Positions 17,823 to 27,103 of a stretch of 64,000 nucleotides of DNA are shown piece after piece. The stretch lies in the NCBI GenBank assembly GCA_039932715.1, contig JBDTPN010000013.1, forward strand, positions 1 to 64,000, read 5' to 3'. Both the position numbers and the translations under genes were made by a program. Source of the stretch: ZC4RG30 sp039932715 (GTDB taxonomy: Bacteria > Pseudomonadota > Gammaproteobacteria > Steroidobacterales > Steroidobacteraceae). Under the pieces are notes generated by a model. That model had not been told where the DNA came from. It was given only the letters and a program-made list of their open reading frames with translations, and ran no database searches. Positions within the stretch are counted from its first letter, which is position 1, and every line of letters starts with the position of its first letter.

Positions 17823-18314
17823 TCAAGCCGCGTCTGGGGCCGGATCCAGGGACGTGGCGTTATCCGCGTCCGGGAACAGCATCATGTCGGCCGACACAGC
17901 CTCGGCGTCACCCACCAGCGCAGATGTGGAAAGCTTCCAAATGCCCTTCATGTTGCGCACGACAGTCGAAGTGAGGATCAGCTGGTCGCCCGGCACCACG
18001 GGCCGACGGAACCTGCAGTTGTCGATGCCGGCGAAATAAAATCGCGTGCCCGCGTTGGGCACCTTGCGCAAGGTGGCGTAAGTGAGGATGCCGGCGGTCT
18101 GGGCCAGCGCCTCCAGGATCATCACGCCAGGCATGACCGGCCGCTCGGGGAAATGTCCCGTGAAGAACGGCTCGTTGAAGGTCACGTTCTTGATGGCGCG
18201 AATGCTTTCGCCCACTTTGCATTCCAGCACCCGGTCCACCAGCAGGAATGGATACCTGTGCGGCAGGTATTTGAGTATGGAATAGATGTCCATGAAGGGT
18301 GTTTCAGTCGTCAT
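17823..18314 (-). CDS. fabZ: 3-hydroxyacyl-[acyl-carrier-protein] dehydratase FabZ
   Basis: A 163-residue hot-dog-fold dehydratase of fatty acid elongation. It has LPHRYPFLLVDRVLE (about 17-31) and the catalytic segment HFPERPVMPGVMILEALAQT, with the active His and Glu. The start at 18314 (MTTETPFMDIY) resembles the E. coli protein and overlaps the lpxD end by 11 bases; an alternative ATG is at 18293. It competes with LpxA and LpxD for the same hydroxyacyl-ACP pool, which fits its position. Confidence 0.95.
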   Translation of the reverse strand: MTTETPFMDIYSILKYLPHRYPFLLVDRVLECKVGESIRAIKNVTFNEPFFTGHFPERPVMPGVMILEALAQTAGILTYATLRKVPNAGTRFYFAGIDNCRFRRPVVPGDQLILTSTVVRNMKGIWKLSTSALVGDAEAVSADMMLFPDADNATSLDPAPDAA

Positions 18315-19344
18315 CGTCCTGTCCCGCTGCGCCGATTCCGGCTGCTGTTTCTAGCTTCCTGACACGCGCGGCCAATACATCCAGCCGCTTGATCCTGCCC
18401 ACGATGCGTCGCCACAATCGCGCTTCTTCCACCGGCAATACGCTGGAGTACAACCCCGGCTTGTCGATGGACCGCGTCACCATACCAAAGCCGGCGATGA
18501 TGATGTCATCCCCCAGCACCAGCTGGCCGCCGATGCCGGTACCGCCGCCAATCATGCAGCGGCGCCCGACGCGCGTGCTGCCCGCGATGCCGGTGCAGGC
18601 GGCGATCGCCGTATGCGCACCTATGCAAACGTTGTGTCCAATCTGGATCTGGTTGTCGAGGCGCACGCCCTCCTCGATCACCGTGTCGCCCAGCGCACCC
18701 CTGTCGATGGTGGTATTGGCGCCTATCTCCACGTCGTCACCGATCAGTACGCCACCAATCTGCGGCACCTTGACCCAGGCCTGACCGTCGCGCGCATTGC
18801 CGAATCCATCCGACCCAACAACAGCACCGGGATGCAGGATGCAGCGCGCCCCCACGCGGGTTCCTGCGCACAAGGTCACCCGCGCCAGCAGGCGCGTATC
18901 GGCGCCGACATGCACGCCATCTCCGACCACACTGTGCGGCCCCACCAGTGAGCGCGGCCCGATCACCGCGCCGGGTCCGATCACTGCAAAGGGCGCCACC
19001 TGCGCAGTGGGATCAATCTGCGCCGCGGAATCGACGCGTGCCGTGACATCTATGCCCGGCAACAGCGACGCCGCCGGATGCAGCAGCGCCGCCATGCGCG
19101 CGAAAGTCGCATGCGGATTGCTATGCACGAGTGCTGCAGTGGGGCATTCGGCTGCCAGCTTGGGATCAACGACGACCGCGCCCAGGGTAGTGGCGCGCAG
19201 CGCCTCGCGAAATGCAGCACTGGCCACGAATCCAAGGGATTGCGGGCCACCCGACAAGGTGGCCACGGATGCAACGCGCGCGTCGGGATCACCGCGCAAC
19301 TCACAGCCGAACCGGACGGCCAGCTCGCCCAGCGACCAGGTCAC
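18304..19344 (-). CDS. lpxD: UDP-3-O-acylglucosamine N-acyltransferase
   Basis: A 346-residue lipid A enzyme that adds the N-linked hydroxyacyl chain. It has an N-terminal uridine-binding domain (about 1-95), then hexapeptide repeats. The catalytic His region is RLDNQIQIGHNVCIGAHTAI, and the C-terminal helix contains EEARLWRRIVGRIKRLD. Start choice is uncertain. GTG at 19342-19344 gives the family length, but the best ribosome-binding site (GAGGAG) lies about 30 bases upstream of it, ideally placed for an in-frame ATC codon. A longer frame with other starts extends into the skp gene. Confidence 0.92.
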   Translation of the reverse strand: MTWSLGELAVRFGCELRGDPDARVASVATLSGGPQSLGFVASAAFREALRATTLGAVVVDPKLAAECPTAALVHSNPHATFARMAALLHPAASLLPGIDVTARVDSAAQIDPTAQVAPFAVIGPGAVIGPRSLVGPHSVVGDGVHVGADTRLLARVTLCAGTRVGARCILHPGAVVGSDGFGNARDGQAWVKVPQIGGVLIGDDVEIGANTTIDRGALGDTVIEEGVRLDNQIQIGHNVCIGAHTAIAACTGIAGSTRVGRRCMIGGGTGIGGQLVLGDDIIIAGFGMVTRSIDKPGLYSSVLPVEEARLWRRIVGRIKRLDVLAARVRKLETAAGIGAAGQDDDD

Positions 19345-19378
19345 TGCCGCAGCCGGCGCACCAGCGATGCGGTTCTCC

Positions 19379-19939
19379 TCAGGGCTTCGCGGCTGGCTTG
19401 GGGGCAGGGGCAGCCGCTGGCGCCGCACCCGCACGACGGCTTTGCAGTGCCGTCAGTATGCTGTTGGTGATGTCGATGCCGCCGGTGGCGTACAGCACGC
19501 CGTCGCCGAGGACCAGGTCGAAGTTCTGCGCCTTGGCATACGCTCCGACTTCCTCCAGCAATATCTTCTGCAGACGCGACATTTCCTCGTTGCGGCGCGC
19601 ATTGAAGTCGTCCTGTACCTCGGCCTGCTTGCGTTGCAGGTCGCGCGAGCCGTCGCGCAGCTCCTTGTCAGCCGCCGCCCGCTGAATTTCGCTCATCGTG
19701 GCAGCATCTTTCTGCAACTTTTCTTCGCGCGCCTTGAGCGCGGCGCCCAGGCCCTGGATATCCTTCTCGCGCGGCGCGAACTCGGTGCGGATCGCATCGA
19801 GCGCAATCTTGGCCTGCGGTGAATCCTGCAACAACTTGTTGTAGTTCACGAAACCGATCTTGATCTCAGCGCTGGCCGTGCCTGCCATGCCAAGGGCCAG
19901 CACCGCGGCGGTGCAGAGAATTTTGACGCTACGATTCAC
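19379..19939 (-). CDS. skp: Periplasmic chaperone Skp/OmpH
   Basis: A 186-residue protein with a cleavable signal peptide (ASA cut after about residue 24), then FVNYNKLLQDSPQA and a long Lys/Glu/Gln-rich coiled coil (about 50-120), as in Skp. It holds unfolded outer-membrane proteins on their way to BamA. The C-terminal Ala/Pro-rich tail is longer than in E. coli. Start is GTG with GAGGGG 6 bases upstream. It follows bamA by 21 bases, the usual pair. Confidence 0.92.
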   Translation of the reverse strand: MNRSVKILCTAAVLALGMAGTASAEIKIGFVNYNKLLQDSPQAKIALDAIRTEFAPREKDIQGLGAALKAREEKLQKDAATMSEIQRAAADKELRDGSRDLQRKQAEVQDDFNARRNEEMSRLQKILLEEVGAYAKAQNFDLVLGDGVLYATGGIDITNSILTALQSRRAGAAPAAAPAPKPAAKP

Positions 19940-19960
19940 GATATGCCCCTCACAAAAAAA

Positions 19961-22387
19961 CTAAAACGCCTGGCCGACAGAGAACTGGAACTCTTCCGTC
20001 TCATCAGGGTAGACGACGCTATTACCCTTGTTGGCATTGAGCGGGAACGCATAACTGAACCTGAACAGGCCCATGGGCGCCAGCCACTCAATCGACAACC
20101 CGGTCGATCGGCGTAGATTAGCAAAATCGAACTTGTAAGTGACGGGAGTCAGCCCGTCCCGGCCATAGAATTTCGTGTCGTCATTGGTCGAGAAAACGTT
20201 GCCAATGTCGAAAAACAGGCTGGCCCGGGCACTGGTTTGCCACTTTTGGGGCATGGGGAGGATGAGCTCGGCCCGCCCCACCAGCAGGGCATTGCCGCCA
20301 TAGGGATTGCCGTAATTGTCCTTGGGGCCCAGGCGGCTTTCCCGGAACCCGCGGATCGAGTCAGGTCCGCCGGCAAAGGACTGTCGGTACGGGGGCAACC
20401 CAACGGTGGCACCGAAGCTCTGGCCATAGTTGGCCCGCAGATTGAGGGACCCGGAGAAGCGTTGCCAGATGGGGAAGTACTGCTGGAAACGGTAGTCCAG
20501 GGTGAAGTATTCCACCGAGGTGCCCGGAATACTGGACGTTAGCGTAAACGACTGCCGCTGGCCACGGTCCGCGAACAGGCCGCGGTTGAGACTTTGTGTA
20601 TACCAGCCGGCGGACAACTCCAGCGCCGTGAAGTTGGTGCCGAAGTATTCGTAGATATTGCCCAGTTCATCCGTGGCCGCCAGGCTGTAGGGATTGCCAT
20701 TCTGCTGCACCCAGTTCTGCGCCTGGATGGCGCTGCCGTTGGATGTGGTCAACAGTTCCGAGCGCGTGACATTGGCGCCGAAGCGCAGGCCCTGTACTTC
20801 CGAAATCGGGTAGGAGAAGTCGACGCCTGCGTTGAGGGTCTTGGAGGAAAAGTCAGACGAAGAAGACACGAACTGCGTGACGTCGGAATACCGCAGGTTT
20901 ACCGAAGCGGCAATGTTGTTGATGCCGAAGTAGGGATTCGTGAACTGCATTCCCGCCGACTTGCTGTATTGCCCCAGGTTGATGTCCACGCTGAAACGCT
21001 TGCCGGTGCCCAGGAAGTTGGCGTTGGCGTAATTGCCATTGATCATGAAAGATTGCGACTGGGAATAACCGATGCCGCCTGACAACTGCGCTGCGGGACC
21101 TTCCTTGACCTTGAACTCCACATCAACCAGGTCGTCAGATCCGTCAACCTTCTTCTTCTCGTAGGTGATTTCCTCGAAATACGGCAGGGCCTGGAGTCGC
21201 TGCTTGGACCTTTCCAGCGCATTGTTCGACACCCAGGCGCCTTCGAGCTGCCGCATTTCACGACGCAGCACCACGTCGTTGGTCCGGGTCACGCCGGCAA
21301 ACGTGATGTGCCTTACGTACACACGCTTGCCCGGGTCAACGAGGAAAGTCATGACGACTTCCTTCTTCTCGTCGTCGAGCTTGGGCACCGGGTCGACCTT
21401 GGCAAACGCATAGCCTTCTGCGCCCAGGCGGGTCTCCAGCAATTGCTGCGTCGAGGCAATCAGCTGCTGGTTGTAAATCTGGCCCTTCTGCACCAGCAGC
21501 AGCCGCTGCATCTGCTCCAGCGGCACGATGGTGTTACCGGCAATCTTGGAATCGGAGATCCGGTAGATATCCCCTTCGCGGATGCTCACCGTGATGAACA
21601 TGTCGTCCTTGTCAGGAGAAATGGCCACCTGCGCAGACTCGATGTCGAAATTGGCGTAGCCACGATCCTGGTAGAACGAACGCAGCTTCTCGAGGTCGCC
21701 CTGCAGTGCTTCCTTGCCATAACGGTCGTTCTGCTTGTACCAGGAGTTCCATTGCGGTGTCTTGAGTTCGAAGGTCGACAGAATGTCCTTCTGCTTGAAC
21801 TTGGTATTGCCGACGATGCTTATCTGCCGAATGCGCGCACGCGTGCCTTCCTTGATATCGATCTTGAGGCGCACCCGGTTGTCGGGCTGGTCCTCTACCG
21901 TGGTGTCCACGCGCACGCCATAACGGCCGCGGCTGAAATACGTGTCGGTGAGAAACCGCTGCACTTCATCGAGCACCGAGCGATCGAATGTCTTGCCGGC
22001 GGCAAGGCCGGCGTTGCGCAGTGATTTGGTCAGTTCCTCGGTCTTGATTTCCTTGTTGCCCTTGAGCTCGAAGCTCTCGATGGTGGGGCGCTCAAGCACC
22101 ACGACCACCAGGGTGCTGCCATCACGGCGCAGTTCTACATTGCGGAAGAAGCCGGTTTCGTACAGCGCCCGCAGTGCCTCGCGCAGGCGCGTTGGGCTGA
22201 GATCATCGCCGATGTTGACTGGCAGGTAGTTGTATACCGTGCCTTCGGAGACGCGCTGCAATCCCTCGACGCGGATATCTCCCACCACGAAGCGGCTGTC
22301 ACCGACCGGATCATCGACCTGGGCAAATGCCAGGGGCGAAAACAGCAGAACCACGGTCCACAGACCGGCAAGGCGGCGCATGCTCAT
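19961..22387 (-). CDS. bamA: Outer membrane protein assembly factor BamA
   Basis: An 808-residue outer-membrane protein, the core of the beta-barrel assembly machine. A signal peptide ends AFA (after about residue 22). Five POTRA domains follow (roughly 30-420), starting VGDIRVEGLQRVSEGTVYNY. Then comes a C-terminal 16-strand barrel with GGPDSIRGF in the strand-lining loop and a terminal Phe (FSVGQAF). The start at 22387 (MSMRRLAG) lies 5 bases after the rseP stop; ATG 22381 is an alternative. Confidence 0.97.
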   Translation of the reverse strand: MSMRRLAGLWTVVLLFSPLAFAQVDDPVGDSRFVVGDIRVEGLQRVSEGTVYNYLPVNIGDDLSPTRLREALRALYETGFFRNVELRRDGSTLVVVVLERPTIESFELKGNKEIKTEELTKSLRNAGLAAGKTFDRSVLDEVQRFLTDTYFSRGRYGVRVDTTVEDQPDNRVRLKIDIKEGTRARIRQISIVGNTKFKQKDILSTFELKTPQWNSWYKQNDRYGKEALQGDLEKLRSFYQDRGYANFDIESAQVAISPDKDDMFITVSIREGDIYRISDSKIAGNTIVPLEQMQRLLLVQKGQIYNQQLIASTQQLLETRLGAEGYAFAKVDPVPKLDDEKKEVVMTFLVDPGKRVYVRHITFAGVTRTNDVVLRREMRQLEGAWVSNNALERSKQRLQALPYFEEITYEKKKVDGSDDLVDVEFKVKEGPAAQLSGGIGYSQSQSFMINGNYANANFLGTGKRFSVDINLGQYSKSAGMQFTNPYFGINNIAASVNLRYSDVTQFVSSSSDFSSKTLNAGVDFSYPISEVQGLRFGANVTRSELLTTSNGSAIQAQNWVQQNGNPYSLAATDELGNIYEYFGTNFTALELSAGWYTQSLNRGLFADRGQRQSFTLTSSIPGTSVEYFTLDYRFQQYFPIWQRFSGSLNLRANYGQSFGATVGLPPYRQSFAGGPDSIRGFRESRLGPKDNYGNPYGGNALLVGRAELILPMPQKWQTSARASLFFDIGNVFSTNDDTKFYGRDGLTPVTYKFDFANLRRSTGLSIEWLAPMGLFRFSYAFPLNANKGNSVVYPDETEEFQFSVGQAF

Positions 22388-22392
22388 CAGGG

Positions 22393-23769
22393 TCAACCGA
22401 ACTGCCGCACGATATCGTTGAACAACGCAACTCCCATCATCAACACCAGCAGGCCGATTCCGACCTGCTGGCCAAAGGCCTGGAACCGATCGGACAACGG
22501 TGCGCCCTTGGCCCACTCGAGCAGCTGGTAAACAATTTGCCCGCCATCGAGGATGGGAATGGGCAACAGGTTGAGGAATCCCAGGCTGAGGCTGATCAGC
22601 ACCAGGAAGCCGATGAATGCGGAAGGACCCGAACGGGCCGAGTCACCCGCGTATTCGGCAATGGTCAGCGGCCCGCTGAGATTCTTGAGGGACACCTTGC
22701 CCCGCAACATTCGCCAGAACACCTGTGCCTGCAATGCGGTCATCTTCCAGGCTTCGGCGCCGCCGCGCGCCAGGGACGCGCCGGCACCCAGGCTGGTATG
22801 ACGCAGCATTTCCGGTGGATACGCTGCCGATGCTGCTGAGGAAATCCCCAGCCGCCCGACGCGCTTGCCGGAGACATCAGCGGCGGCAACTGCCACCCGC
22901 AGGGTGAGATCACTGGTACCGCGCCGCACATCCAGCGTTACGGTTTGACCTGCTCGCGACTCGATGCGGCTGCGCAAGTCGGTGAAACTGGCAATCGGGG
23001 CACCATCGACGGCCAGCACCAGATCGCCGGCCACGATGCCCGCCACTGCAGCCGGGCCTCCTGCTTCCACGACCCCGATGCGGGCGGGCACTGCGGGCTG
23101 CCAGAAATCAAAACCCACGCCGCGCAGCAGATGCTCGGGTTCTGTCAGCTTGCGCCGCTCATCGGCATCGGCCACCTGCAATCGCAGTTCGCGTAGTGCG
23201 CCCGTCTGCGTGCGCAATTGCATCTGCACGGCGCCGTCGTCTGTCATTCTTTCGAGCAGCCCCAGGACCACATCAGACTGGCCGGCCACTGGCCGACCAC
23301 CGAAGCCCACGATTTCATCACCGGCGCGCATTCCTGCCAGTCCTGCCGGTGAATCCGCGCGCACCTCACCCACCACGGCGCGCACCTCGGTGGCGCCGTT
23401 GACCCAGAACATTGCGGCCAGCAGCACGATGGCGAAAGCAATGTTGAATGCGGGCCCGGCCAGCAACACCAGGATTCTCTGCCAGTGCGGCTTGCGATTG
23501 AATGCGCGATGCGCCTCGGAAGGATCAACCGGACCTTCGCGCTCGTCGAGCAGCTTGACGTAGCCACCCAGTGGGATCGCCGCGATGACGTATTGGGTCT
23601 GGTCGCGTCCCGCGACACGGCTCACCAGTGCCTTGCCAAAGCCCACAGAAAAACGCAGCACCTTGAAGCCCAGCCGTCGCGCCACCCAGTAGTGGCCGAA
23701 TTCGTGCACCGTCACCAGCAGGCCCACTGCAACTATGAACGCCAGCAGGTGTTGCCAGGACAGATTCAA
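22393..23769 (-). CDS. rseP: Site-2 intramembrane zinc protease RseP
   Basis: A 458-residue inner-membrane metalloprotease. HEFGH at residues 22-26 carries the zinc ligands and catalytic Glu, and NLLPIPILDGGQ near the C-terminus supplies the LDG motif. Two PDZ domains lie between (about 110-270). By family it cleaves anti-sigma factor RseA during envelope stress. The start codon is TTG (23767-23769), overlapping the dxr stop, and places HEFGH at the normal distance from the N-terminus. Confidence 0.95.
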   Translation of the reverse strand: MNLSWQHLLAFIVAVGLLVTVHEFGHYWVARRLGFKVLRFSVGFGKALVSRVAGRDQTQYVIAAIPLGGYVKLLDEREGPVDPSEAHRAFNRKPHWQRILVLLAGPAFNIAFAIVLLAAMFWVNGATEVRAVVGEVRADSPAGLAGMRAGDEIVGFGGRPVAGQSDVVLGLLERMTDDGAVQMQLRTQTGALRELRLQVADADERRKLTEPEHLLRGVGFDFWQPAVPARIGVVEAGGPAAVAGIVAGDLVLAVDGAPIASFTDLRSRIESRAGQTVTLDVRRGTSDLTLRVAVAAADVSGKRVGRLGISSAASAAYPPEMLRHTSLGAGASLARGGAEAWKMTALQAQVFWRMLRGKVSLKNLSGPLTIAEYAGDSARSGPSAFIGFLVLISLSLGFLNLLPIPILDGGQIVYQLLEWAKGAPLSDRFQAFGQQVGIGLLVLMMGVALFNDIVRQFG

Positions 23770-24980
23770 TTCAATGCGCCCCGGGCGGCGGCAACCGGAC
23801 GAGATGTCCGCAGGACAATTGCGTCCGCCGCGGCGCGCGCGCGCGCGTCCACCTCGAGCACTGACCCGAGGCTGAACTCCCCGCCCGAGATGTTCCAGCT
23901 GTTCATGACCTCTCCAATGACCCGGGCGATGCCGCCAAAGTTCAAACGCCCGTCCAGAAACGCCTGTACAGCCACCTCATTGGCAGCATTCAGGACTGCA
24001 GGCATCTCCCCTCCTTCCCGGGCGGCATCAAGGGCAATCCCGAGACAGGGGAACCGCCCGAAATCAGGCGGCTCGAAATCCAGGCGCGCGACCTGCAGCA
24101 GATCGAGGAATTGTACACCGGCATCCAGGCGCTGCGGCCACGCAAGGGCCTGGGCGATGGGCGTACGCATGTCCGGAGATCCCAGTTGGGCGAGTACCGA
24201 CCCGTCCACATACTCGACCAGGGAATGCACCACGCTCTGGCGGTGTATGACCACCTCGATTCGTTGCGGCGGCAGCCCGAACAGCAGCCCTGCTTCTATC
24301 AGCTCCAGGCCTTTGTTCATAAGCGTTGCCGAATCCACCGAAATCTTGCGGCCCATGGACCAGTTGGGATGTGCGCAGGCCTGGTCCGGGGTGGCATTCT
24401 CCAGCGCTGCCCCTGACCAATCCCTGAACGGACCGCCCGATGCAGTCAACAGGATCCGGCGCACCCCCGCGGGAGCGGCTCCCAGCGCACCGTCCGGAGG
24501 CAGGCACTGGAATATGGCGTTGTGTTCGCTGTCGATGGGAATCAGCTGTGCGCCGGAGCGTGCCGCTGCCTCCAGCACCAGTCGACCAGCGATGATGATG
24601 GCCTCCTTGTTTGCCACCATCAGGCGCTTGCCGGCACCAGCCGCGGCCAGCGTCGAGCGCAGACCAGCTGCCCCGACTATGGCGGCCATGACGTAAGGGG
24701 CCTCGGGCAATTTTGCCAGTTGCTCAACGCCGGCGGGTCCCCCCAGAACGCGCGTCGCAAGCCCCGCACTTTTGAGGCGCTGCTCCAGGCTGGCGCACAG
24801 CGCGGCATCGGCCAGTGCGGCGTAGTCCGGGCGAAATTGTTCACACTGCGCAGCCAGGCGTTCCACATTGCGGTGAGCGGAAAGCCCCACCACGCGAAAC
24901 CTCGATGGATGCCGGGCAAGCACGTCCAGCGTGTTCATGCCAACGCTGCCGGTAGAGCCCAGCACGGCCACGCCAATCAT
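23766..24980 (-). CDS. dxr: 1-deoxy-D-xylulose 5-phosphate reductoisomerase
   Basis: A 404-residue NADPH enzyme that makes MEP from DXP, upstream of IspD in the isoprenoid pathway. The N-terminal Rossmann motif is GSTGSVGMNTLDVL (8-21). LMVANKEAIIIAG, LIPIDSEHNAIFQ and MGRKISVDSATLMNKGLE carry the metal and substrate residues. Start ATG 24978-24980 shares a base with the cdsA stop. Confidence 0.97.
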   Translation of the reverse strand: MIGVAVLGSTGSVGMNTLDVLARHPSRFRVVGLSAHRNVERLAAQCEQFRPDYAALADAALCASLEQRLKSAGLATRVLGGPAGVEQLAKLPEAPYVMAAIVGAAGLRSTLAAAGAGKRLMVANKEAIIIAGRLVLEAAARSGAQLIPIDSEHNAIFQCLPPDGALGAAPAGVRRILLTASGGPFRDWSGAALENATPDQACAHPNWSMGRKISVDSATLMNKGLELIEAGLLFGLPPQRIEVVIHRQSVVHSLVEYVDGSVLAQLGSPDMRTPIAQALAWPQRLDAGVQFLDLLQVARLDFEPPDFGRFPCLGIALDAAREGGEMPAVLNAANEVAVQAFLDGRLNFGGIARVIGEVMNSWNISGGEFSLGSVLEVDARARAAADAIVLRTSRPVAAARGALN

Positions 24981-25783
24981 CAGCGCAATCCCGGGACGGT
25001 CAGCAGCCCGAACAGCAGGCAAGGTACGGCAGCCAGCAGGCTGTCGAAGCGATCCAGTACGCCGCCATGCCCGGGTATCAGCGTACCGCTGTCTTTCATG
25101 CCTGCAAATCGCTTGCACAGGCTTTCAGTAAGGTCACCGATCACGGAAAAACCCGCGACGACAATCGTCAACATTACCAACTGCACCATCGGCAATCGCA
25201 GTGCAATGGCCACCACGCAGGCCAGCAGCGCTGATGCCAGCAAGCCGCCCCACAGGCCGGCCCAGGTCTTGCCCGGGGAAATACGCGGCGCGAGCTTGCT
25301 GACTCCCCAGCTGCGCCCGACGAAATACGCGCCGCTGTCGGCCACCCAGACGATCAGCAACGAATACAGTATCCACAGATTGCCGCGCGGCTGGTCCAGC
25401 GAGATGCGCGCCAGGCACACCCATGCAATCGATGTGGCGATGACACCTGCGATGAATACCGCGGCACTGTTCTGGCGTTGTGGCGCGACCACCAGCCACA
25501 GCAACGCCAGGGACCACAGCAGCATGCCCGCGACCACACAGGCCATGAGTCCCGCGCGCGAGGCGGTGCCCGACCACAGCAATATGCACAGCCCCAGGGC
25601 CACAGCAAGGAACAACCAGCGCAGTGCAGAACGCCCACCGGCAACAAACGCCGACCATTCCCAGGCGGCGGCCAGCAGCACCACGCTCAACAACGCCGCC
25701 AGTCCGCGCGCCGGCAGCAAGAACACCGCCGCCAGCAGAATGGCGGCGATCACCAGTGCGGATACGATTCGCTGGCCGATCAT
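24980..25783 (-). CDS. cdsA: Phosphatidate cytidylyltransferase
   Basis: A 267-residue multi-pass inner-membrane enzyme that makes CDP-diacylglycerol from phosphatidate and CTP, the branch point for phospholipids. Hydrophobic segments fill the first 180 residues. The family signature is at the C-terminal side: VADSGAYFVGRSWG, then LAPRISPGKTWAGLWGG and SVIGDLTESLCKR with GTLIPGHGGVLDRFDSLL. Overlaps uppS by 4 nt and dxr by 1 nt. Confidence 0.95.
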   Translation of the reverse strand: MIGQRIVSALVIAAILLAAVFLLPARGLAALLSVVLLAAAWEWSAFVAGGRSALRWLFLAVALGLCILLWSGTASRAGLMACVVAGMLLWSLALLWLVVAPQRQNSAAVFIAGVIATSIAWVCLARISLDQPRGNLWILYSLLIVWVADSGAYFVGRSWGVSKLAPRISPGKTWAGLWGGLLASALLACVVAIALRLPMVQLVMLTIVVAGFSVIGDLTESLCKRFAGMKDSGTLIPGHGGVLDRFDSLLAAVPCLLFGLLTVPGLR

Positions 25784-26508
25784 GCGGACGCATCCACTTG
25801 CGCGCCCGTCATTCCGAAACGTCGTTGCCGGCCGGCAAAGGATTCCAGCGCGGCTTCGAATGCAACGCGATCAAACTGCGGCCACAGCGTCGCGCAGAAA
25901 TACAGCTCCGCATAAGCAAGGTTCCACAGCAGGAAATTACTGAGGCGCTGCTCGCCACCAGTGCGGATCAGCAGGTCCGGCTCCGGCAGGTTGGCCAATT
26001 GCAACGCCGCTGCGAATTCCTCTTCAGTTATCTGCTCCGGGCGCAGGTTACCGGCAACACAGCGGGCGGCCAGGGTTCGCGCTGCGTCGACAACGTCCCA
26101 GCGCCCTCCGTAACTGAGCGCAATCTGCAGCTTGAGTCCGGTGTTGGACTGTGTGGCTGCCTCCGCGGCAGCTATGCGCGACTGCAGTAGCGCAGAGTGC
26201 CGCTGACGCTCACCGATGAACTTGAGGCGCACGCCATTGCGCTGCAATTCAGGCAACTCGTGATCCAGGGCTTCGACGAACAGGTTCATCAGCGCCTCGA
26301 CTTCCGCGCCCGGGCGTTGCCAGTTCTCGCTGCTGAACGCGAACAGCGTGAGCGCTTCGATCTGGCGGCGTACGCTTTCCTCGATGCACAGGCGCACGGA
26401 ATCTATTCCAGCGCGATGCCCTGCATGCCGTTCCAGCCCACGCAGCGAGGCCCAACGGCCATTGCCGTCCATGACGATCGCGATATGACGCGGTTGCGGG
26501 GTGGACAT
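25780..26508 (-). CDS. uppS: Isoprenyl transferase (undecaprenyl diphosphate synthase)
   Basis: A 242-residue cis-prenyltransferase that makes the C55 carrier lipid for peptidoglycan and O-antigen. IAIVMDGNGRWASLRGLERH (about 9-28) contains the catalytic Asp and diphosphate-binding residues. LSYGGRWDVVDAAR and DLLIRTGGEQRLSNFLLWNLAYAEL are the other conserved segments. The ATG at 26506-26508 (MSTPQPRH) lies 16 bases after frr. Confidence 0.96.
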   Translation of the reverse strand: MSTPQPRHIAIVMDGNGRWASLRGLERHAGHRAGIDSVRLCIEESVRRQIEALTLFAFSSENWQRPGAEVEALMNLFVEALDHELPELQRNGVRLKFIGERQRHSALLQSRIAAAEAATQSNTGLKLQIALSYGGRWDVVDAARTLAARCVAGNLRPEQITEEEFAAALQLANLPEPDLLIRTGGEQRLSNFLLWNLAYAELYFCATLWPQFDRVAFEAALESFAGRQRRFGMTGAQVDASA

Positions 26509-26524
26509 CCGGAACGATCCAGGC

Positions 26525-27082
26525 TCAGACCTGCAGGATCTCTTTTTCCTTGCCCGCAAGCTGCTGCTCGATGTCGGCAACCGCCTTGTCGGTGAGCTTC
26601 TGGATCTCATCCTCCCCACGACGTTCTTCATCCTGGGCGATCTGCTTGGCCTTGAGCGCTTCCTTCATTGCCGCAATGGCATCGCGTCGCACGTTGCGCA
26701 CCGCGACACGCGCGTTTTCTGCATCCTGGCGCACCACCTTGAGGATATCGCGACGCCGCTCTTCGGTCAGCGGCGGCAGTGGGATGCGGATCACCGTCCC
26801 GGCCGACATCGGCGACAGGTGCAGGTCCGACTTGTGGATGGCCTTCTCGATGGGCCCGACCATGGACTTGTCCCACGGGGTGACCACCAGCGTGCGCGCG
26901 TCTTCAACCGCAATGTTGGCAACCTGGCTCAGCGGCGTATCGGTGCCGTAGAAATCGACCTTCAGTCCGTCGATCAGGCTCGGATGCGCGCGACCGGTAC
27001 GCAGCTTCTTGACGTCGGCAAGGAACGTTTGGATACATTTTTGCATGCGCTGTGCAGCGTCTGTCTTGATCTCGTTCAGCAT
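26525..27082 (-). CDS. frr: Ribosome recycling factor
   Basis: A 185-residue factor that, with EF-G, splits post-termination ribosomes. The start (DAAQRMQKCIQTFLADVKKLRTGRA) and IRIPLPPLTEERRRDILK are diagnostic, and the length is the family standard. It follows pyrH by 21 bases in the usual pyrH-frr-uppS-cdsA-dxr order. Confidence 0.97.
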   Translation of the reverse strand: MLNEIKTDAAQRMQKCIQTFLADVKKLRTGRAHPSLIDGLKVDFYGTDTPLSQVANIAVEDARTLVVTPWDKSMVGPIEKAIHKSDLHLSPMSAGTVIRIPLPPLTEERRRDILKVVRQDAENARVAVRNVRRDAIAAMKEALKAKQIAQDEERRGEDEIQKLTDKAVADIEQQLAGKEKEILQV

Positions 27083-27103
27083 GTTGGTTGGCTCCAGTTG
27101 CGC

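Noticed and set aside
24522..25943. 473-codon plus-strand frame opposite dxr, cdsA and uppS
   Set aside because: Antisense to three conserved genes, with Ser/Arg/Ala-rich composition and no domain.
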